This document shows positions 1-8,678 of a stretch of 64,000 nucleotides of DNA, in pieces. Numbering within the stretch: position 1 is the first letter of the stretch; each line of letters begins with the position of its first letter. The translations under genes were made by a program, and so were the position numbers. Origin of the DNA: Bradyrhizobium sp. Ash2021 (lineage in GTDB: Bacteria > Pseudomonadota > Alphaproteobacteria > Rhizobiales > Xanthobacteraceae); contig NZ_CP100604.1 of NCBI RefSeq assembly GCF_031202265.1, positions 7,236,501-7,300,500 of the forward strand, given 5' to 3'. The notes under the pieces are model-generated. The model was given only the letters and a program-made list of their open reading frames with translations. It searched no databases and was not told the origin of the DNA.

Positions 1-1069
1 CCAGGCCGCTGATCGACGTGTAGAACGACACGATGGCGAGCGCCAGGACGATCAACCCGTACGCAGCGTAGGGACTCCTGACATCGCCGATGGCGTACAT
101 GAGCGGCACCGTGCAAACAGTTGCAAGACCGCTGAACAACAGCATTGACGTCTTGCGGCCGAAGCGGTCTGAAAATGCACCAAACGGTGGCTGCAGGATC
201 ATGTAGGTAAACAGCACCGCGGTCATCACTATGTTCGCGGTACGGTCGTTCATATGCGCGGTGTTGATAAGATATTTCTGCATGTAGGTGGTGAATGTAT
301 AGAAGATCAGCGATCCGCCCGCGGTGAAGCCGAGGACCGTCAGGAAAGCCCTGGTGTGGTGCTTGAAGATTTCGCGCAAGGAGCCAGCTTCCTTGCGCGA
401 GCGGGTTTCAGCCGATGACGTCTCAGTGAGCGACGCCCGCAGGAACAATGCGACCACCGCGAAGATAGCTCCGATGAAGAACGGGATACGCCATCCCCAA
501 GCTCTCAGTTCGGTGTCGGACAGCGCCAGCTGAACAATCAGGACAACCAGTGAGGCAAGCAACTGTCCGCCTATCAGCGTTACGTATTGAAAGGACGCGT
601 AGAAGCCGCGCTTGCCCGGCAGCGCCACCTCGCTCATGTAGGTGGCGCTGGTGCCGTATTCGCCGCCGACCGACAGCCCTTGTACCATGCGCGCGATCAG
701 CAGAAGCGCGGGCGCCGCGGCTCCGATGGTCGCATAGGTCGGCAGTATGGCTATGGCGAGTGACCCCGCGCACATCATTAGCACCGAGATCATCATCGAG
801 TTCTTGCGGCCGTACTTGTCGGCGACGAAACCGAAGACATAGCCCCCGATCGGCCGCATCAGAAAGCCAATCGCGAACACCGCTGCGGTCTGCAAAAGCT
901 GAGTGGTTTGATTGCCCTTTGGAAAGAACGCCGGCGCAAAATAAAGCGCTGTGAATGCGTAGGCATAGAAATCGAACCATTCGACGAGATTGCCGGATGA
1001 ACTTCCGAAAATGGCCCAAATTCTTTGGCGGCGATCGGCACGGCCATCCGCCAGCACGGCGTCGCTGGT
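1..1069 (-). CDS. kgtP: alpha-ketoglutarate permease (MFS, MHS family), C-terminus cut by window edge
   Basis: Inner-membrane proton symporter of the metabolite:H+ symporter branch of the major facilitator superfamily, expected to import 2-oxoglutarate. About 356 codons are present; the family is near 430 residues, so only the last helices lie off the left edge. Translation from the ATG at 1069 gives [14 protein letters not shown] near the N-terminus, then [18 protein letters not shown] (the loop 2-3 MFS motif), [19 protein letters not shown] and FTTYMQKYL. These match E. coli KgtP, as I recall it, closely along the whole length, which is why a specific name is given. GAGGGG lies about 10 bases before the ATG. 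Substrate is inferred from family similarity. Confidence 0.85.
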
Positions 1070-1267
1070 CATCGAAAATGTCCCCTCACAAAGTTTTTTT
1101 GTTTCTTATTTTGGCGACCAGTAGCCCAGAATGATCAGCCTCACAATGGTCCTGGGGTTGGTGTCGAAAATCCCTTTGCGTCACTGAAGATGAATTTTCC
1201 GAATACGGGCGCGGCGATAGAATAGTCGTGCTGGAACCGCGTCGTCAGGGTGGGCCGGCACGCAACT

Positions 1268-1672
1268 TCACGGCCGCAACGCCGGATGCTGGTTCAGCAC
1301 ATCGCCCCGGATGGATGCTGTCTGAATCGCGCGAAACAATATCTGCGCCGTCCTGGTATCGTCCGCCTTCAGGCACAGGTGCAGAATCTCGCGCACGGCG
1401 GAATCGCGCAGCAAGTCGTCGGACATCTTGAGGGCGATTTCCATCGCGGTCTTGGCGGCGCGTTGGTAGCGTTCGGATGCATCGTTGTTTCTATGGGCAT
1501 CCGATTTCTTCCTGGCGACCGCACCGTCGGTCAGACGACCGACCCGTTCGGCGCTGTCGGCGGCGGAACGGCAGATGTCGCGTATCCGCTGGGCAGCCTC
1601 GATATCGCCGATCGGCCACTGAATGGCTTCGTTCCAGACGTCCTCAGGCTTACGCTTGTTGAACCATCGCAT
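1268..1672 (-). CDS. hypothetical protein, 134 aa
   Basis: Unrecognised small soluble protein beginning MRWFNKRKPEDVWNEAIQW. It is charged and largely alpha-helical in composition, with no signal peptide or membrane segment. The middle is rich in Ala, Arg and Asp and reads like a helical-repeat protein. The frame stays open upstream to 1765, but I prefer the ATG at 1672 because the extension (FCAAHRPPIPYVDF) looks like translated non-coding sequence. No strong ribosome binding site precedes either start. It stands alone between kgtP and the LTxxQ protein. No function is proposed. Confidence 0.5.
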   Translation of the reverse strand: MRWFNKRKPEDVWNEAIQWPIGDIEAAQRIRDICRSAADSAERVGRLTDGAVARKKSDAHRNNDASERYQRAAKTAMEIALKMSDDLLRDSAVREILHLCLKADDTRTAQILFRAIQTASIRGDVLNQHPALRP

Positions 1673-1886
1673 TGCTAAGTCTTTAAAAATAAAATCGACA
1701 TATGGAATCGGCGGCCGGTGCGCTGCGCAAAAACGGACGACATGACCCGACGGCGGCATTTTCATCCCGGGAAATCCGCCGGTGGTGACATTCCGGCAAC
1801 AGAGGCTGGAAAATCCTCAGGCAAAGCCGATGCGCCGCCTGGTGCGGGTTTCTGCCGCTGCCTTGATGATTTTGAGCCGGTTTGGG

Positions 1887-3293
1887 CTACGCCGACCGCC
1901 GTGGTCCGATTGCCTCGAACTGCGCCTTTTGCTCGTCGCTCAGCGTGGCGTAAAAATTCTCGAGCGCGGTCCGCACCGATTTGACGGCCTGCACCATGGT
2001 ATCGAGCCGCTTGCCGATCGCGGTGAGCCGCGCCGGTGGCGTCATTGCGTCGTCCGTCCGGCAAGCCGCCTTCAGCATTTCGGCGGCCTTGGCACTGGCA
2101 TCCTGCAGCGCGGCAAGACTGGCGCGCTGGGTGTCGTTCGGGTGCAACCTGGCCTCGATCTCGCTGGCCGGCCATTCCACACCGGACGGCTGCGCGGCGC
2201 CACAGCTTGGAACCAGCGGCGCGCCGGCATGGCTGGCCGCGGCGGTCCTGCGCTGATCGTCAGCGAGCGCATTGAGCCGGGCTTTCTGCTCGTCGTTCAG
2301 CAGAGCATAGAACTTCTCCAGCGGCGGCTGCACGGCGGCGACCGCTGACATCATCGCCTCGATGCGCTGCTGCATGACCGCCAGCCGGCCCGGCGCCGTC
2401 AGTATGATCTGCGTCGGGCATGCCGCACGAATGGTCTGGGCGGCCGAGATCGATGCGTTGCCGAGTTCGTCGAGTGCCGCACCTTGCGCTTCGGTCGGCT
2501 GAATCGCCGTCTCGATCTGGACGATCGGAAGGCCGGCGATATCGCGGCTGTCGTCACCGCACATCTCCGCCAACGGAGCGACCCTGGCGTGCCGTCGCCC
2601 GGACGGGCGCGGTGCCAGATAGCCTGCCAGATCATCATAGCCGTAGGGCGCAAATATTCCGGCGTAAATGTCGGGGTAGCCGTAGTCCCAGAAGCCGAAG
2701 CCGTCTCCCCAGATCGCATAGTCATAGATGTCGAAATAGGCGAACGGCCAGAACAGCGGACCGACCCATCCAAACCCGCCGCTGCCGTGTTGCCACCACC
2801 CGCGGGCGCCGCTGCCGTGCCAGCCCGCCATGGCGAGGCCGGCGGCGACCTGCGCGCGTGCCGCGGGATTGCTGAGCAGGCGCCCGTTGCGCAATCCACC
2901 GGCGTGCGACAGCGAGTTCATCGCGTTGCGGGCGCCTCCCGATGCGACCGCGGCGTTTCGGATCTGGCTGAAATTCGCTCTGCCGTGTCCGGCAAACGAG
3001 CGATTGCCGTGAAAACCCCCGTGCGAAAACGAGTGAGATATTGCGAACCTTCCACCGCCATGGTGCCCGCCGCCAAAATGCGCGTGGCCGAAGCCGTGGC
3101 CTCCACCGCCAAAATGGCCGCCGCCGAAATGACCACCACCGAAATGACCGCCGCCGAAATGGCCGCCGCCACCACCGTGGCCACCACCGCCATGGCCGCC
3201 GCCGCCGTGACCGCCGCCGCCCCTGCCGAGAGCCGCGCCCGACAGCAGCGCCGCCACGACAAGGACCGCAATTCCGATGGCCGATTTGGACAT
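1887..3293 (-). CDS. exported Gly/His-rich protein with two Spy-like LTxxQ repeats
   Basis: Probable periplasmic protein of 468 residues. The start at 3293 (MSKSAIGIAVLVV) is set by a very strong AGGAGG seven bases upstream and gives a signal peptide ending near ALG. Residues of about 25 to 100 are an extremely Gly/His-rich tract (GGGHGGGGHGG, then HFGG repeats), a typical low-complexity metal-binding composition. The second half holds two tandem copies of an LTxxQ-type module, visible as LLNDEQKARLNAL and LSDEQKAQFEAIG, each preceded by a conserved Cys segment (AACPTQI and KAACRTDD). LTxxQ motifs are the hallmark of Spy/CpxP periplasmic chaperones, so stress or metal-related chaperone activity is possible but inferred. 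Confidence 0.75.
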   Translation of the reverse strand: MSKSAIGIAVLVVAALLSGAALGRGGGGHGGGGHGGGGHGGGGGHFGGGHFGGGHFGGGHFGGGGHGFGHAHFGGGHHGGGRFAISHSFSHGGFHGNRSFAGHGRANFSQIRNAAVASGGARNAMNSLSHAGGLRNGRLLSNPAARAQVAAGLAMAGWHGSGARGWWQHGSGGFGWVGPLFWPFAYFDIYDYAIWGDGFGFWDYGYPDIYAGIFAPYGYDDLAGYLAPRPSGRRHARVAPLAEMCGDDSRDIAGLPIVQIETAIQPTEAQGAALDELGNASISAAQTIRAACPTQIILTAPGRLAVMQQRIEAMMSAVAAVQPPLEKFYALLNDEQKARLNALADDQRRTAAASHAGAPLVPSCGAAQPSGVEWPASEIEARLHPNDTQRASLAALQDASAKAAEMLKAACRTDDAMTPPARLTAIGKRLDTMVQAVKSVRTALENFYATLSDEQKAQFEAIGPRRSA

Positions 3294-3422
3294 GGCACCC
3301 TCCTGCACCACGCCGCGGATGCTGCGGCACTGGAAAGACGCCGAAAGGAGGCAAAAGTTCCACTCGCGGAGCCAGCGCGCCTGCGGGAAGAGGGCGGACT
3401 GACACGCCGGAAAGACGAGATG

Positions 3423-4841
3423 CTAGGCGGCCGGCACGATCTTTCCGGGATTGAAGATGTTCTGCGGATCGAGCGCCGCCTTCAGCGCGCGCATGGCGTC
3501 GATCGCCTCGGGGCCGAGTTCGGCTTCCAGGTATTTCTGCTTGCCTTGGCCGATGCCGTGCTCGCCGGTGCAGGTGCCGCCCATCGCCTGCGCGCGCTCG
3601 ACCAGCCGGTGCATGAATTCCTCGCCGCGCGCCATCTCCTGCGGATTGTCGAGGTCGCAAACCAGCGAGCAGTGGAAATTGCCGTCGCCGACATGGCCGA
3701 CGATCGGTGACAGCAAATTGAGCCGCTTCAGATCGTCCTCGGTCTCGGTGACGCAATCGGCCAGCCGCGAGATCGGCACGCAGACGTCGGTCGCGACCAC
3801 GCCGGCGCCGGGGCGCAGCGCCTTCACCGACCAATAGGCGTCGTGCCGCGCCTGCCAGAGTTTCGTTCGGTCCTCGGGTTTGGTGGTCCAGGTGAACTCG
3901 CCGCCGCCGCATTCGCCGGCAATCTCCTTGAAATTCTTCGATTGCTCGGCGACTTCGTTCTCGCTGCCATGGAATTCCAGCAGCAGCAGCGGCGTCTCCG
4001 GCAGCGTCAGCTTCGAATAGGAATTGCAGGCCCTGACCTGCTCGGCGTTGAGCAGCTCGATGCGCGCCACCGGAATGCCGGTCTGGATCGCGAGGATCGT
4101 CGCCTGGCAGGCGCCGCGCACGGTCTCGAACGAACAGGCGGCGGCGGCGATGGTTTCGGGAATGCCGCGCAGCTTGATGGTGAGCTCGGAGATGATGCCG
4201 AGCGTGCCCTCGGCGCCGACAAACAGATGCGTCAAATCGTAGCCGGCGGAGGATTTCTTCGCCCGCGTGCCCGTGGTGATGATCTCGCCGTCGCCGCGCA
4301 CCACTTTGAGCGCCAGCACATTGTCGCGCATGGTGCCGTAGCGCACCGCATTGGTGCCGGACGCGCGCGTGGAGGCCATGCCGCCGAGCGAGGCGTCGGC
4401 GCCGGGATCGATCGGGAAGAACACGCCCTGGTCGCGCAGATGCTCGTTCAGCGCCTTGCGGGTGACGCCGGGCTGGATCACGCAGTCGAGATCGTCGGCG
4501 TGGACTTCGAGCACCTTGTTCATGTCGTGCAGGTCGATGCAGATGCCGCCGGCGGGGGCATTGACCTGGCCCTCCAGCGAGGTGCCGGTGCCGAACGCGA
4601 TCACGGGCACGCCAAATTGAGCGCAGATCCGGACCACGTCCTGGATATCAGGCGTTTCCTGCGCCATCACCACCGCGTCCGGCGGCTGCGACGGCAGCCA
4701 GGTGGTGGTATGGGCGTGCTGTTCGCGCACCACCTGCGAGGTGATCAGCCGGTTGCCGAACCGCGCCGCGAGCGCCTCAATGGTGCTGGCCAGCGCCTGC
4801 GGCTCCGGTCGTTGCAAATTGTCCAATCTTGTTGTCGCCAC
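3423..4841 (-). CDS. FAD-binding oxidase, D-lactate/glycolate dehydrogenase (GlcD-type)
   Basis: FAD-linked 2-hydroxyacid dehydrogenase of 472 residues, the usual length for the family. The N-terminal half is the PCMH-type FAD domain: VIAFGTGTSLEGQVNAP and PGADASLGGMASTRASGTNAVRYGTM contain the glycine-rich pyrophosphate-binding loops. The C-terminal half is the FAD-oxidase C domain, ending with HVGDGNFHCSL and GEHGIGQGKQKYL, where the His residues are the expected metal/substrate ligands, and then NPGKIVP. Best read as a D-lactate dehydrogenase (cytochrome/quinone type) like LDHD or Dld2; glycolate oxidase subunit GlcD and 2-hydroxyglutarate dehydrogenase are alternatives. It is transcribed away from the thioesterase at 4923, with an 81-base gap between them. 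Confidence 0.85.
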   Translation of the reverse strand: MATTRLDNLQRPEPQALASTIEALAARFGNRLITSQVVREQHAHTTTWLPSQPPDAVVMAQETPDIQDVVRICAQFGVPVIAFGTGTSLEGQVNAPAGGICIDLHDMNKVLEVHADDLDCVIQPGVTRKALNEHLRDQGVFFPIDPGADASLGGMASTRASGTNAVRYGTMRDNVLALKVVRGDGEIITTGTRAKKSSAGYDLTHLFVGAEGTLGIISELTIKLRGIPETIAAAACSFETVRGACQATILAIQTGIPVARIELLNAEQVRACNSYSKLTLPETPLLLLEFHGSENEVAEQSKNFKEIAGECGGGEFTWTTKPEDRTKLWQARHDAYWSVKALRPGAGVVATDVCVPISRLADCVTETEDDLKRLNLLSPIVGHVGDGNFHCSLVCDLDNPQEMARGEEFMHRLVERAQAMGGTCTGEHGIGQGKQKYLEAELGPEAIDAMRALKAALDPQNIFNPGKIVPAA

Positions 4842-4922
4842 GCCAAATTCCTCCCGGCTTTAGACGACCGTGGCAAAGGATATATAAGGGGTCAAGAGAC
4901 CAGATCGAACAAACAGGGATGC

Positions 4923-5447
4923 ATGATGACGAGCCTTGCCGCAGCCCAGGACATCAGGGATATGCCGCTGCCGCCTGCGCCGTTTCTATCCTCGGTGATG
5001 CAGATCCAGCCGCAATGGATCGACTATAACGGCCATCTCAACATGGCCTATTACAACGTCATGATGGACCGCGCGATCGACCAGATGTGGTTGCAGCTCG
5101 GGATCGGCCCCGGCTACATGAAGGAACGCCACGGCTCGACCTTCACCGCCGAATGCCATGTGCGCTATTTGCGCGAGATCCACCTCGGCGATCCCGTGCA
5201 GATTACGGTCTATCTGCTCGGCGCCGACGAAAAGCGGATCCATACGTTCGAGGAACTGCGCCACGCCACCGAGGGCTGGCTCTCCGCCACCTCGGAAAAC
5301 ATGACCATCCATATCGACATGAATGCACGCAAGACCGCGCCGTTTCCATCAGACATCCGCGCCCGCATCGAGGCGGTGGTCAATTCGCATGCGGCCGTGC
5401 CGCGCCCCGAGGGCATCGGCCGGAAAGTGGCGATGCCCTCGAAGTAA
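4923..5447 (+). CDS. thioesterase family (hot-dog fold) acyl-CoA hydrolase
   Basis: Cytoplasmic 174-residue hot-dog fold protein. The core WIDYNGHLNMAYY contains the 4HBT signature (D-x-x-G-H-x-N) with the catalytic Asp, and VRYLREIHLGDPV is the typical second strand. The family hydrolyses short or modified acyl-CoA thioesters; sequence flavour recalls the betainyl/dehydrocarnitinyl-CoA thioesterases of carnitine degradation, but no carnitine gene is nearby, so the substrate is open. An upstream reading frame extends to 3843, but it runs antisense to the flavoprotein gene and is spurious. The ATG at 4923 (MMTSLAAAQD) or the adjacent ATG at 4926 is the start, with AGGGA just upstream. Confidence 0.8.
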   Translation: MMTSLAAAQDIRDMPLPPAPFLSSVMQIQPQWIDYNGHLNMAYYNVMMDRAIDQMWLQLGIGPGYMKERHGSTFTAECHVRYLREIHLGDPVQITVYLLGADEKRIHTFEELRHATEGWLSATSENMTIHIDMNARKTAPFPSDIRARIEAVVNSHAAVPRPEGIGRKVAMPSK

Positions 5448-5456
5448 CTTACTCAA

Positions 5457-5630
5457 CTAGACCCGCGTGCGTCCGCGCGCCAGCCCCACCACCGCCGACA
5501 CCAGGAACAGGATGACGGCGATGAAGAAGATCGTCTTGGCGATTTCGATGGAGACGCCGGCGACACCACCGAAGCCCAGAATGCCTGCGATCAACGCCAC
5601 GATCAGAAACGTAACGACCCAACTCAGCAT
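5457..5630 (-). CDS. DUF1328 small membrane protein, 57 aa
   Basis: Tiny inner-membrane protein of the DUF1328/YtjA family: MLSWVVTFLIVALIAGILGF begins the first hydrophobic helix, GVAGVSIEIAK is the conserved Gly-rich turn, and a second helix precedes the basic tail ARGRTRV. Length and the MLSW...FGG...A..A sequence pattern fit the family well. The ATG at 5630 has AGAGGA seven bases upstream. The frame continues open to 5819, but that part has no hydrophobic or family sequence. The function of the family is unknown; members are often linked to envelope stress. It is convergent with the thioesterase, nine bases apart. Confidence 0.85.
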   Translation of the reverse strand: MLSWVVTFLIVALIAGILGFGGVAGVSIEIAKTIFFIAVILFLVSAVVGLARGRTRV

Positions 5631-5914
5631 GATCCGATCCTCTGTTTTCTGCCTCAATCGACACGGCTGAGAACGCCGCGCCACGACTGCAGAAACAATC
5701 CGGCCGGAGAATGCTGGTTCCTGGCCGCTAAACCGGGAAATTTTCGGATTTTCGCGGAACAAAGTCGCGCTTGGGTCGCGAAAACCAACCTGCCGAAGCT
5801 GCGGGATAAAACCTGTCAAAACGGCCGAAGAGGCCCTATATGGCCCTTAATCCCTGCTAAGAAGGCTCCCCTTCACCGCCCCATGGTGCCATCGTGGGGA
5901 CAAGACGATTCGCA

Positions 5915-8572
5915 ATGACCGAGCCGAGCAAGTTGCCCCATCACGGCGTTCCCGAGCACCAGCCAGCCGCTGGCGGCATCGCCGCGCGTGCGCGGGCCTC
6001 GGCGGCCCCGCAATATCTCACCGGCCTCAATCCCGAGCAGCGCGACGCGGTAGAGACCCTGGACGGCCCCGTGCTGGTGCTGGCCGGCGCCGGCACCGGC
6101 AAAACGCGCGTGCTGACCACGCGGATCGCCCATATCCTGAGCCAGGGCCGGGCCCGGCCGCACGAAATCCTGTCGGTGACCTTCACCAACAAGGCGGCGC
6201 GCGAGATGAAGCTGCGGCTTGGCCAGATGCTCGGCCAGGCCGTCGAGGGCATGCCGTGGCTCGGCACCTTCCACTCGATCGGCGGCCGTATCCTGCGCAT
6301 CCACGCCGAACTGGTGCAGCTCAAATCCAACTTCACCGTGCTCGATGTCGACGATCAGGTCCGGCTCTTGAAGCAGCTGCTGCAGGCCGAGAACATCGAC
6401 GACAAGCGCTGGCCGGCGCGCATGATGGCCGGATTGATCGACGGCTGGAAGAACCGCGGGCTGACGCCGTCGCAGGTGCCGGCAGGCGAGGCCGCCGTGT
6501 TCGGCAACGGCAAGGGCGGCAAGCTCTACGCGAGCTATCAGGAACGGCTGAAAATCCTCAACGCCGCCGATTTCGGCGATCTGCTGCTGGAGAACATCCG
6601 GCTGTTCCGCGAACATCCCGATGTGCTCCGGCAATACCAGAACCGGTTCAAGTTCATCCTGGTCGACGAATATCAGGACACCAACGTCGCGCAATATCTG
6701 TGGCTCAGGCTGCTGTCGCAAGCACCGAGCAAGCCGGGCGCGCCGCTTTCTGCGGTCATTCCGGGGCAGTCGGATTCTCCGGTCATTCCGGGGCGCATCG
6801 AAGATGCGAACCCGGAATCTCTAAATAAAGAGGACTCATCTCGAGATTCCGGGTCTGGTCCTTCGGACCATCCCGGAATGACGGAAGACCCTCTCCCCGC
6901 AAGCGGGGCGAGGGAGATCGGCGCGCATCCCGGGTTGGCGCCCTCCTCGCCGCTCAAAAACATCTGCTGCGTCGGCGACGACGACCAGTCGATCTATGGC
7001 TGGCGCGGCGCCGAGGTCGACAACATCCTGCGCTTCGAGCACGATTTTCCCGGCGCCAAAGTGATCCGGCTGGAGCGCAATTACCGCTCCACCGGCCACA
7101 TCCTCGCCGCCGCCTCGCATCTGATCGCGCACAACGAAGGCCGGCTCGGCAAGACGCTGCGCACCGAGGACGTCGACGGCGAAAAGGTCACCGTCACCGG
7201 CTCCTGGGATTCGGAAGAGGAAGCCCGCGCCATCGGCGAGGAGATCGAGGAGTTGCAGCGATCAGGTGAGAACCTCAACGAGGTCGCGATCCTGGTGCGG
7301 GCCTCGTTCCAGATGCGCGAGTTCGAAGATCGTTTTGTCACGCTCGGCCTGCCCTATCGCGTGATCGGCGGTCCAAGGTTTTACGAGCGCGCCGAAATCC
7401 GCGACGCGCTGGCGTATTTGCGCGTGATCAATTCGCCGGCCGACGATCTCGCCTTCGAGCGCATCGTCAATGTGCCGAAGCGCGGGCTCGGCGACGCCAC
7501 CGTGCAGATGCTGCATGACCACGCCCGCAAGCGCCGGATTCCCTTGTTCGAGGCGGCGCGCGCCGTGGTCGAGACCGACGAACTGAAACCGAAGGCGCGC
7601 GGGAGCCTGCGCGACTTGATCCTGCATTTCGACCGCTGGCGCGCCCGGCGCGAGGTGACCTCGCATACGGAGCTGGCCGAAATCGTGCTCGACGAGAGCG
7701 GCTACACCGAGATGTGGCAGAAGGACCGTTCCGCCGACGCCGCCGGCCGGCTGGAAAACCTCAAGGAACTGGTGCGCTCGATGGAGGAGTTCGAGAACCT
7801 GCAGGGTTTCCTCGAACATATCTCGCTGGTGATGGACCGCGACGGCGGCGCCGACGACGAAGCGGTGTCGCTGATGACGCTGCATTCCGCCAAGGGCCTG
7901 GAATTCGACAATGTATTCCTGCCGGGCTGGGAGGAAGGCCTGTTTCCAAGCCAGCGCACGCTCGACGAACAGGGCCGCGCCGGCCTCGAGGAAGAACGTC
8001 GTCTGGCCCATGTCGGGCTGACGCGCGCGCGCCGCCGCGCCAAGCTCTATTTCGCCACCAACCGCCGCATTCACGGCACCTGGTCGACCACGATCCCGTC
8101 GCGCTTCCTTGATGAGCTGCCGGCGCCGAATGTCGAGATCACGGAATCCAAGGGCGGTTCGGGCTGGGGCGGCTCCGGCGGCTACGGCCCCTCGCGCTTC
8201 GACAACGTCGAGTCCTTCGGCTCCAGCTATACGACGCCGGGCTGGCAACGCGCCCAGGCCAACCGCGCCCGCAATCAGAACCGCGGCGGCTCGGACAGGG
8301 GCGGGTTTGAGGAAAGCCAGTCGTCTTTCCAGAGTTCGCGCAACGAAACGGGCAGCGGCTTCTCCCGCACCAAGCGCGGGCCGATGGTGATCGAAGGCGA
8401 ACTGGTGGCGAAATCCACCGGCACGAATTCGGAATTCTCGCTCGACGACCGCGTGTTTCACCAGAAGTTCGGCTACGGCAATGTGGTGAAAGTCGACGGC
8501 AACAAGCTCACCATCGCCTTCGAGAAGGCCGGCGAGAAGAAGGTGGTCGATAGCTTTGTGGAGCGGGTGTAA
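5915..8572 (+). CDS. uvrD: UvrD/PcrA-type superfamily 1 DNA helicase with an in-frame repeat insertion
   Basis: ATP-dependent 3'-5' DNA helicase, 885 residues from the ATG at 5915 (a GTG at 5894 is possible). Helicase motifs in order: Q-motif LNPEQRDAVE, Walker A GAGTGKT (residues 58-64), TFTNKAAREM, motif II DEYQDTN (about 251-257), motif III GDDDQSIYGWRGA (about 354), LERNYRS, LMTLHSAKGLEF and VGLTRARRR. The C-terminal tail is Gly/Ser-rich and ends in the UvrD tudor-like segment VFHQKFGYGNVVKVDG. Motifs II and III are normally about 30 residues apart; here about 104 lie between. The extra stretch (SAVIPGQ to about LAPSSP) is encoded by a palindromic repeat. The frame is intact, so the gene is probably functional. 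Role: nucleotide excision and mismatch repair, replication fork maintenance. Confidence 0.93.
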   Translation: MTEPSKLPHHGVPEHQPAAGGIAARARASAAPQYLTGLNPEQRDAVETLDGPVLVLAGAGTGKTRVLTTRIAHILSQGRARPHEILSVTFTNKAAREMKLRLGQMLGQAVEGMPWLGTFHSIGGRILRIHAELVQLKSNFTVLDVDDQVRLLKQLLQAENIDDKRWPARMMAGLIDGWKNRGLTPSQVPAGEAAVFGNGKGGKLYASYQERLKILNAADFGDLLLENIRLFREHPDVLRQYQNRFKFILVDEYQDTNVAQYLWLRLLSQAPSKPGAPLSAVIPGQSDSPVIPGRIEDANPESLNKEDSSRDSGSGPSDHPGMTEDPLPASGAREIGAHPGLAPSSPLKNICCVGDDDQSIYGWRGAEVDNILRFEHDFPGAKVIRLERNYRSTGHILAAASHLIAHNEGRLGKTLRTEDVDGEKVTVTGSWDSEEEARAIGEEIEELQRSGENLNEVAILVRASFQMREFEDRFVTLGLPYRVIGGPRFYERAEIRDALAYLRVINSPADDLAFERIVNVPKRGLGDATVQMLHDHARKRRIPLFEAARAVVETDELKPKARGSLRDLILHFDRWRARREVTSHTELAEIVLDESGYTEMWQKDRSADAAGRLENLKELVRSMEEFENLQGFLEHISLVMDRDGGADDEAVSLMTLHSAKGLEFDNVFLPGWEEGLFPSQRTLDEQGRAGLEEERRLAHVGLTRARRRAKLYFATNRRIHGTWSTTIPSRFLDELPAPNVEITESKGGSGWGGSGGYGPSRFDNVESFGSSYTTPGWQRAQANRARNQNRGGSDRGGFEESQSSFQSSRNETGSGFSRTKRGPMVIEGELVAKSTGTNSEFSLDDRVFHQKFGYGNVVKVDGNKLTIAFEKAGEKKVVDSFVERV
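6755..6883. repeat. palindromic repeat (family A) inside the helicase reading frame
   Basis: Starts GTCATTCCGGGGC, repeats GTCATTCCGGGGCGCATC at 6782, and ends CCCGGAATGACG at 6883, so the ends are inverted copies of each other. Family A copies without coding capacity occur elsewhere in this window (24229, 45137, 61918, 62942, 63849). Here it is translated as VIPG...EDANPES...DHPGMT. A separate hairpin, CTCTCCCCGC/GCGGGGCGAG, follows at 6891-6913. Together they account for the extra residues in the helicase. Confidence 0.85.
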
Positions 8573-8678
8573 GCCAGAAGTGGCGATCACTAAACGCCGT
8601 CGGGCGAGATTGCTGATTTCGACGCAATGATGGGCTCCCGGAACTGCTCCTAGGCCATAGCTATTTGGGGGATACATC

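Noticed and set aside
1070..1267. Possible truncated gene upstream of kgtP (minus strand, reading TTRFQHDYSIAAPVFGKFIF)
   Set aside because: The stretch looks protein-like for about 35 residues but I recognise no family, and it ends at an early stop; not strong enough to call a pseudogene.
3843..4922. Long plus-strand open frame joined to the thioesterase gene
   Set aside because: It runs antisense through the flavoprotein gene, which has complete family motifs; the composition is that of a mirror frame in GC-rich DNA. The thioesterase begins at 4923.
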